Shown here piece after piece: positions 59,801 to 64,000 of a DNA stretch of 64,000 nt; position 1 is the first letter of the stretch, and each line of letters opens with the position of its first letter. The translations under genes and the position numbers were made by a program. This DNA comes from Strix aluco. Its lineage: Eukaryota; Chordata; Aves; Strigiformes; Strigidae. The stretch is taken from the NCBI RefSeq assembly GCF_031877795.1, contig NC_133942.1:4588001-4652000 (forward strand). Reading direction: 5' to 3'. A model generated the notes under the pieces. It was not told where the DNA came from. It saw only the letters and a list, made by a program, of their open reading frames with translations, and searched no databases.

Positions 59801-62800
59801 ATCGCATCGTCACATGCGCTGGTCTTTAATGAATGTTGGCATGATAATGTGCAGGAGTACACCTGATTTTGGCTGCACCCTGAAATGGATAATCTATTAA
59901 TTTCAATATTTATACATGATATGGCCTGTATAAAGCTATTTCGTGGAATGATTTAAAACAGAAATACCTCAAAGTGCAGATTTATAGTCCAGATTTGTAT
60001 TTTTATATATGCAGAAGACACTTCAGCCATAACTGAAAGAGGTCTACCAAAGTTATAAACTGCACAACAGTTGTTCTGGAGTTTTTTAAAAGGATTTACT
60101 ACAAAATGTGCGTGTTTAATGTAAATTAACTGATGAAATTGTTTGCTTTATTTGTTGGACTCTTCAGGAAAGGGTTTTTAAATAAAAATCCCCACGCCCG
60201 GAGGTTCAGTTCTTTTGAACTACATGAGCTTTCTGTATAATTCTGAAGCTAATATTAGAAGTTAAATACTATATTTGTAGTTTTTGTTATATAATAAATG
60301 ATCTAACAAATAAATGGAGAACAAGTAAGTAAGAAAAAGTATCTGTAAGTGTAGAAGGAGCAATCGAAACTGTCTATCTTAACTTACTGGCTATGTATGG
60401 AAAAAAAGATTTTTCTACTACAATAACTTTTCTGTGTATCTTCCCTTTTCACAGGCGTCTGATCACAGATTCCAAGGTTAAATTAAAGTACCAGCATTTA
60501 ATAACCAATAGTTTTGTAGAGGTGAGTTTTTTTATTAGAAATTTTTAATGGCTTCTACATTGGTACATACGTGAGACAAAACCAAACCAGGGAAGTGAGG
60601 CTTGTTTATAACTGTAGAGCAGGGTTTTTCACTTAGTCTCTAATCAAGTGTGACTACAAGTTTGAAGGGGTTTTTTTATAGCCCTTTTAGCTACAGGTAT
60701 AGTTGTAGGAAAATAGTAATAAAAATCTGCAGAACAAAAAACCTAGAGATAGAGCAAGCAGTTGTAGGTAAAGAGAATGCAAGAGCTGTTCAATATATAG
60801 GTTCTGAGGAGCACTTAATATATATAGTTCTTGACTGTTACCTGAGATACTTCAGATTGAAAACCAGGAAGTCTTGTAAACAAGAACATGCCTTAAACAT
60901 TTGCCATTTGAAGTAAAGCTGCAAAATACTAACAACTCTGCAACTTTAAAATTGAAATAAACTTGGAGAAAGGTGCTTTGGAAGATTTTTCTGCTGTCCC
61001 AATTTCCCAGTTGTATGTGTTCAGATTCACTGCAGAGCCCAGTATGTATATTGTTAACTGGGGTCAAGTTTTCAGTCCTTGTTTGAAGTGATGTATGCAG
61101 CAGGTTGGTTGGGTTTTTTGTTTTTTTTTTTTTTTTCTTTTTAAATGCAACGCTGGAGCTAAGCATGTGTTGCGGACTGAAAGACTGACAAAAGTAGCAA
61201 TGCAGACCCGTATCTGGCTGCAGTACAGCAGGAACAGGTGATGAGGTGGTGTTCAAGGAGCGTTAGAAAGTGGTGCTTGTAAAAAGCAACAGTGTGGCGT
61301 TTGTAAAGCATTTTCAGAAAGACTGTTGCAGTGGTGGAACACAGGTGGGAGCTGCGAACAACTTGACATGCTTTTTTCCGTATTTTCTCTGGGTGAGCTA
61401 TGAGGTCAGCAGAAGTATTTATGCTCCTCATTTTTCAGAAGAGGCTATTTGACAGTGAAGAGTTGACTTTATCATATTCCTGCTTTCTTTCAGTAGAAAG
61501 AAAGTAAATGCTTAGATTGAGGAGAGAGCGCTCTTACTGCAGAGGACTGGTAAGACAGGAAGGAGTGTGACTGAAGGTCATGGTTGAAAGGATAAAAAAG
61601 GGATGAAGGGCAGGTAGCATCCTTGTGCAACATCCTTTTTCTAGTATGTTGGTTTTTTTGCTTTATTTCTTAGTGTAATCGACTGTTAAAATGGTGTCCT
61701 GCCCCAGATTGCCACCACGTTGTTAAAGTCCAATATCCTGATGCTAAACCTGTTCGCTGCAAATGTGGACGTCAGTTTTGGTAAGAACTATCAAGTAAAA
61801 GACGCTGATACTGCTTTTTACTTACTACCTTAAGAGTCTTTAGTACGTATTGTGTAAGTCTTTATATTGGGATGTGGTTTAGATGTTGGGAGAAGCGTGG
61901 GGTAGGCTTCAAGTGGGAAGCTGGTTGCAAAGCCCATTACTATGTAGTTGTTGCTCTCTCTGTCTTGCCCTTCCTTTGACATGGAGGCAGATGCAGCTTT
62001 CACCAAGATGACCTTCAATTGAGTGGTTTCAGATTAGGTGAGGTTCTTGACTGCAGGCACTGTAGAGAATCAAAACATATGGAGAGAGATACCGCTCTGA
62101 AAGGGCCATGTGGGGCTTTGAGCCTTGGAGGGGTTCTTGACATGTATAATTTTTTCCTTAGGACTGGCTTTGGTCTTTCAGCAGAACGACCCAGAAGAAA
62201 AATTCCAGGTGTTAACCTAGTTAAAGAAAAGTATAATCATCTGCCCTATTTGATTATTTTCCCCTTTCTTTTACTTACAGCTTTAACTGTGGTGAGAACT
62301 GGCATGATCCTGTTAAATGCAAGGTGAGCTCGTCAAAGTTGTTTTCTAAATGCATGACCTGAAAAAGTTTAAAGTCAATTTATGTGCAAGACTTAGAAAT
62401 GAAGCACAAGCTTTGAGGCTGTTCACATCAAGAAGCATAGTAGTTCACCTGTTTAGATGATAACGTGAGAAGAATCGGTGAAATAGCGCTGGATGCCTTC
62501 AGGATGCCTCAAAGTTGGACTTGTGAAGGAACAGTGCCTCAGCCAGATGGCGAAATGCCTGGAGGAGGCTGTTACAGCTGTGACCCTCTGAAGAGGAATG
62601 AAGGTGCTTCAGGAGCGAATGCTTCACTTGACAAGCATTCCTGTACTAGGCGTTTCTGTAGGTGTTCGGTGCTTCGTCGGGCTTGTGATTTGTCGTACTG
62701 AAGGAATTAATTTGGTCCTGGGACCTGCTGCTGTGCAGCAAACTCTAGAACTGTTCATGGAGCTGTTGAATGCTGTAATGAAGCCTGGGGTCCTGTGGCC

Positions 62801-63481
62801 TGTGCAGAACTCGGGGACAGCTATGTTTCACGCCTTGGGGACAGAGCAGTCTGTGTTCCTAGTGATAAATGCAAAAAAAAAACTTCCTTGGGGAGAGGGG
62901 AGGGAAACCTCACTGAAGGTTTAGCATGGTTTAGCTGATCTTTCCAGGCTAGATGTGGTCAGTTTATTATCTAACAGGTGGAAACAAGCTTTTGCTTTTG
63001 TTACTTGCATTCATTTGATAAAGCCATTGCAAGCCTAAGGAAAAACTTGGCTTGACGTAAAGCTGGGCATCACAGAGGGTCTGACTGCAGTTTTGGCACA
63101 TCACTGTTACAATGTCCATATTATTTGGGAGTCCCATGTGAAGTTTATGTTGATTGAACTAAGAACTTAAGAACTGCAAACTCATTGCTGAAGTGTTTGT
63201 GCTGAGTGATTGTGCTTACTGGATCAGGTTGGTGCTGCAGGAAATGTCTGCAACTTAAATTAGTTGTTGTTTGCACTGCTTTCCAACACCAACACCCCCC
63301 CCATATTCCTGTGAGGTTGTGTATATCTTACCTTAATGTAAGCAGCTGTCTTGGGAACATTTACAATTCCTCTATTTAAATATAACTTGTTTCTTCATTT
63401 TTCTAACAGTGGTTAAAGAAATGGATTAAAAAGTGTGATGATGACAGTGAAACTTCTAATTGGATTGCAGCAAACACAAAG
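14462..63481 (+). CDS. ARIH1: ARIH1, Ariadne-1 RBR E3 ubiquitin ligase (5' part, exons 1-9)
   Basis: ARIH1 is a RING-between-RING E3 ligase. It takes ubiquitin from UBE2L3 onto a catalytic Cys and primes substrates of neddylated cullin-RING ligases. Nine exons join in frame to give residues 1-340 of an expected total of about 555. Residues 10-37 are very acidic and 66-91 form a Gly-rich tract. Residues from about 100 to 150 are the UBA-like region that binds NEDD8. RING1 ligands are C184, C187, C201, H203, C206, C209, C229 and C234. IBR ligands are C274, C279, C295, C297, C302, C305, H310 and C315. RING2 with the catalytic Cys, and the Ariadne domain, lie beyond the window. The sequence is nearly identical to the mammalian protein except in the acidic and Gly tracts. 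The start ATG has a strong GCCATGG context. Confidence 0.98.
18655..18676 (+). repeat. T22 homopolymer
   Basis: A run of 22 T in ARIH1 intron 1 followed by a C/T-rich stretch to about 18700. Confidence 0.95.
20848..20877 (+). repeat. T30 homopolymer
   Basis: The longest homopolymer in the window. It runs directly into CCACGGCAG|GTAACT, so it doubles as a pyrimidine tract for a candidate recursive splice site. Confidence 0.95.
32142..34118 (-). mobile_element. CR1 LINE, 5'-truncated and internally deleted
   Basis: The 3' end is at about 32142-32160, with the CR1 terminal octamer pattern (ATTCTATG-type on the minus strand) followed by the canonical TTGGAAGGGACC-like end. Read on the minus strand, 33665-33950 encodes a fragment of the endonuclease domain ([20 protein letters not shown]). 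The region 32640-33660 encodes reverse transcriptase ([11 protein letters not shown], then [19 protein letters not shown]). Between them, at about 33660, the sequence jumps from endonuclease to RT with a frame change, so a large internal part is missing. A further frame break near 33061-33105 and FNND in place of the usual FADD catalytic box show that the copy is dead. The left edge is clear. The right edge is uncertain, perhaps at the T21 run. It is antisense to ARIH1. Confidence 0.88.
34121..34141 (+). repeat. T21 homopolymer
   Basis: It abuts the presumed 5' (right) end of the antisense CR1 copy. It is not a CR1 tail, because CR1 elements end in octamer repeats at the opposite end. Confidence 0.95.
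38524..38540 (+). repeat. T17 homopolymer
   Basis: A run of 17 T in ARIH1 intron 1. Confidence 0.95.
39877..39897 (+). repeat. T21 homopolymer
   Basis: A run of 21 T followed by a C/T-rich stretch to about 39915, in ARIH1 intron 1. Confidence 0.95.
42059..42126 (+). CDS. ARIH1: ARIH1 exon 2
   Basis: This 68-bp exon lies between TTTCTCTAG and GTAAGC. It encodes [20 protein letters not shown] plus ME and a split Arg codon, within the UBA-like region. It is the first exon after the 27.2-kb intron. Confidence 0.97.
45883..45902. repeat. T8A12 palindromic tract
   Basis: Eight T directly followed by twelve A form a perfect A/T palindrome of at least 16 bp. Confidence 0.95.
46700..47740 (+). repeat. 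Possible ancient CR1-like LINE remnant
   Basis: The order of motifs resembles the 3' half of a CR1 ORF2 and its tail. A segment translating as [17 protein letters not shown] recalls the CR1 LGVLVD-KL-MSQ block. Further on, a GCATTAGATGAGATCTGCAG-like segment is followed by GAACTGGAACAGGCTTCTTG, recalling the CR1 tail. Stops and frameshifts are frequent. The match is from memory and could be fortuitous; boundaries are approximate. Confidence 0.4.
50707..50851 (+). CDS. ARIH1: ARIH1 exon 3
   Basis: This 145-bp exon lies between TTACGCAG and GTGAGT. It encodes [20 protein letters not shown] and onward to [11 protein letters not shown], including the first two RING1 zinc ligands C184 and C187. 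The exon begins GTAC, so acceptor and a donor-like GT are juxtaposed. Confidence 0.97.
50852..56160 (+). other. ARIH1 intron 3 (5.3 kb)
   Basis: Unique-looking AT-rich sequence with a T/TTTTG-rich stretch at 54570-54597. I see no nested gene. Confidence 0.85.
54570..54597 (+). repeat. T-rich (TTTTG)-type simple repeat
   Basis: T runs interrupted by single G in an imperfect TTTTG-like pattern. Confidence 0.85.
56161..56253 (+). CDS. ARIH1: ARIH1 exon 4
   Basis: This 93-bp, 31-codon exon encodes [20 protein letters not shown] and on to EEGMGQ, with RING1 ligands C201, H203, C206 and C209. The acceptor is GTTGCAG and the donor GTAAAA. Confidence 0.97.
56254..56638 (+). other. ARIH1 intron 4 (385 bp)
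   Basis: Short intron between the two exons that complete RING1. Retention would add 33 codons after exon 4 and then stop just before 56356. Nothing else is seen. Confidence 0.9.
56639..56694 (+). CDS. ARIH1: ARIH1 exon 5
   Basis: This 56-bp exon encodes [18 protein letters not shown] plus two bases of M244. C229 and C234 close RING1. The acceptor TTTTTTTCAG has a strong pyrimidine tract and the donor is GTAAGT. Confidence 0.97.
56695..60454 (+). other. ARIH1 intron 5 (3.8 kb)
   Basis: Unique-looking intronic sequence with a perfect AT hairpin at 59574-59597 and an AT-rich 3' third. No gene is seen. Confidence 0.85.
59574..59597. repeat. Perfect AT-rich inverted repeat
   Basis: Arms AATTTATAATT and AATTATAAATT (11 bp each, fully complementary) flank a two-base CA loop. 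Confidence 0.9.
60455..60521 (+). CDS. ARIH1: ARIH1 exon 6
   Basis: This 67-bp exon completes M244 and encodes [20 protein letters not shown] plus VE, the helical linker between RING1 and the IBR. The acceptor is TTTTCACAG and the donor GTGAGT. Confidence 0.97.
60522..61673 (+). other. ARIH1 intron 6 (1.15 kb)
   Basis: Intronic sequence with a T16 run at 61121-61136. No other feature is seen. Confidence 0.85.
61121..61136 (+). repeat. T16 homopolymer
   Basis: A run of 16 T followed by CTTTTT, in ARIH1 intron 6. Confidence 0.95.
61674..61780 (+). CDS. ARIH1: ARIH1 exon 7
   Basis: This 107-bp exon encodes residues 267-301 and two bases of C302, from [19 protein letters not shown] to VRCKCGRQF. 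It provides IBR ligands C274, C279, C295 and C297. The acceptor is ATTTCTTAG and the donor GTAAGA. Confidence 0.97.
61781..62280 (+). other. ARIH1 intron 7 (500 bp)
   Basis: Short intron separating the two IBR-coding exons. Nothing else is seen. Confidence 0.9.
62281..62323 (+). CDS. ARIH1: ARIH1 exon 8
   Basis: This 43-bp exon completes C302 and encodes [14 protein letters not shown], with the remaining IBR ligands C305, H310 and C315. The acceptor is CTTACAG and the donor GTGAGC. Confidence 0.97.
62324..63409 (+). other. ARIH1 intron 8 (1.1 kb)
   Basis: Unique-looking sequence without a recognisable feature. Confidence 0.85.
63410..63481 (+). CDS. ARIH1: ARIH1 exon 9 (last ARIH1 exon in the window)
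   Basis: This 72-bp, 24-codon exon encodes [20 protein letters not shown] plus ANTK, the linker before RING2. The acceptor is TTCTAACAG and the donor GTGAGG. The RING2 exon (starting ECPKCHV in mammals) is not in 63482-64000. Confidence 0.97.
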
Positions 63482-64000
63482 GTGAGGGTTTTTCTCATAT
63501 TTTATATAGACTTATCAGATGAAAAAGAAAGCCCAATTTCTCTGTACTAGGATTATTTTTCTGTTGCATGTCATTAGTTAAGAGCAAGCCTTAAAATCCA
63601 CAGTACACTGAAGTACTCTTGTTTGAAGAGCAAATAGGTGTTACTGCCTTCAATCAGGTGAGGTTCTTTGGGTTAAGTGGATTTGGCTCTTGGAAGAAAG
63701 AGTTAATTGGGGACCCAAAGGAAGCTCAGGTTTTAAGTCTGGGCTCCTGTCTGGCACTGATGACTTCCCTAAGCAAATCTGTGCCTCACTCCAAGCGTGT
63801 GAAACATGTTAACACCACCCGTGGCTTGATTTGGCTGTGATAATTTACATCTGCCTTTAAATCCCCTGGGTTGGCCTCTTGAGGAGTTGTTCATTTCCGC
63901 TGGGCAGGATTCCAGATAGAGACTGGCAGAACAGCTGTTAAGATTTTATTATGTAAATGTCTTCGTTTTAGCTAGCTCAACTTTGCCTGAAACTTCAGCA
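63482..64000 (+). other. ARIH1 intron 9 (partial)
   Basis: Intron after exon 9, running off the window. The RING2 exon is not present. Confidence 0.85.

Noticed and set aside
1..64000. CRISPR arrays, tRNA, rRNA, operons or bacterial/phage systems
   Set aside because: No spaced repeats, cloverleaf-like genes or compact gene clusters were seen. The gene structure is that of a vertebrate nuclear genome.

Overview
The window is vertebrate genomic DNA, most likely from a bird. The evidence is spliced genes with GT-AG introns, CpG-island promoters, CR1-type LINE fragments (the dominant avian/reptilian retrotransposon) and the amniote HEXA-ARIH1 neighbourhood. A non-avian reptile cannot be excluded from sequence alone.

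There are two real protein-coding genes, arranged head to head, and both run off the window. On the minus strand, 1-5499 holds the first five coding exons of HEXA (lysosomal beta-hexosaminidase alpha subunit): 5253-5499, 1607-1705, 1189-1254, 981-1027 and 538-648. They encode residues 1-190; the rest lies to the left of base 1. On the plus strand, 14462-63481 holds the first nine coding exons of ARIH1 (Ariadne-1, a RING-between-RING E3 ubiquitin ligase): 14462-14830, 42059-42126, 50707-50851, 56161-56253, 56639-56694, 60455-60521, 61674-61780, 62281-62323 and 63410-63481. They encode residues 1-340: the acidic/Gly-rich N-terminus, the UBA-like region, RING1 and the IBR. The catalytic RING2 and the Ariadne domain lie beyond base 64000. 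In both genes all exon phases join in frame.

The 9 kb between the two start codons contains the HEXA CpG island (about 5.16-5.7 kb), a gene-free stretch, an unexplained second GC-rich island (about 11.74-12.34 kb) and the ARIH1 CpG island (about 13.99-15.0 kb). The ARIH1 island has repeated YY1-type motifs and several upstream ATGs. I find no TMEM202-like gene, which lies between these genes in mammals. ARIH1 intron 1 (27.2 kb) carries a rearranged, inactive antisense CR1 copy (about 32.14-34.12 kb), several long T tracts and a few candidate recursive splice sites.

The genes share a locus but not a pathway: HEXA degrades GM2 ganglioside in lysosomes, and ARIH1 primes ubiquitin on substrates of neddylated cullin-RING ligases. 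I find no prokaryotic system, CRISPR array, tRNA or rRNA, and no clearly new multigene system. The most useful leads are the orphan GC island, the recursive-splice candidates, the uORF-rich ARIH1 leader and the strand bias of homopolymers within ARIH1.
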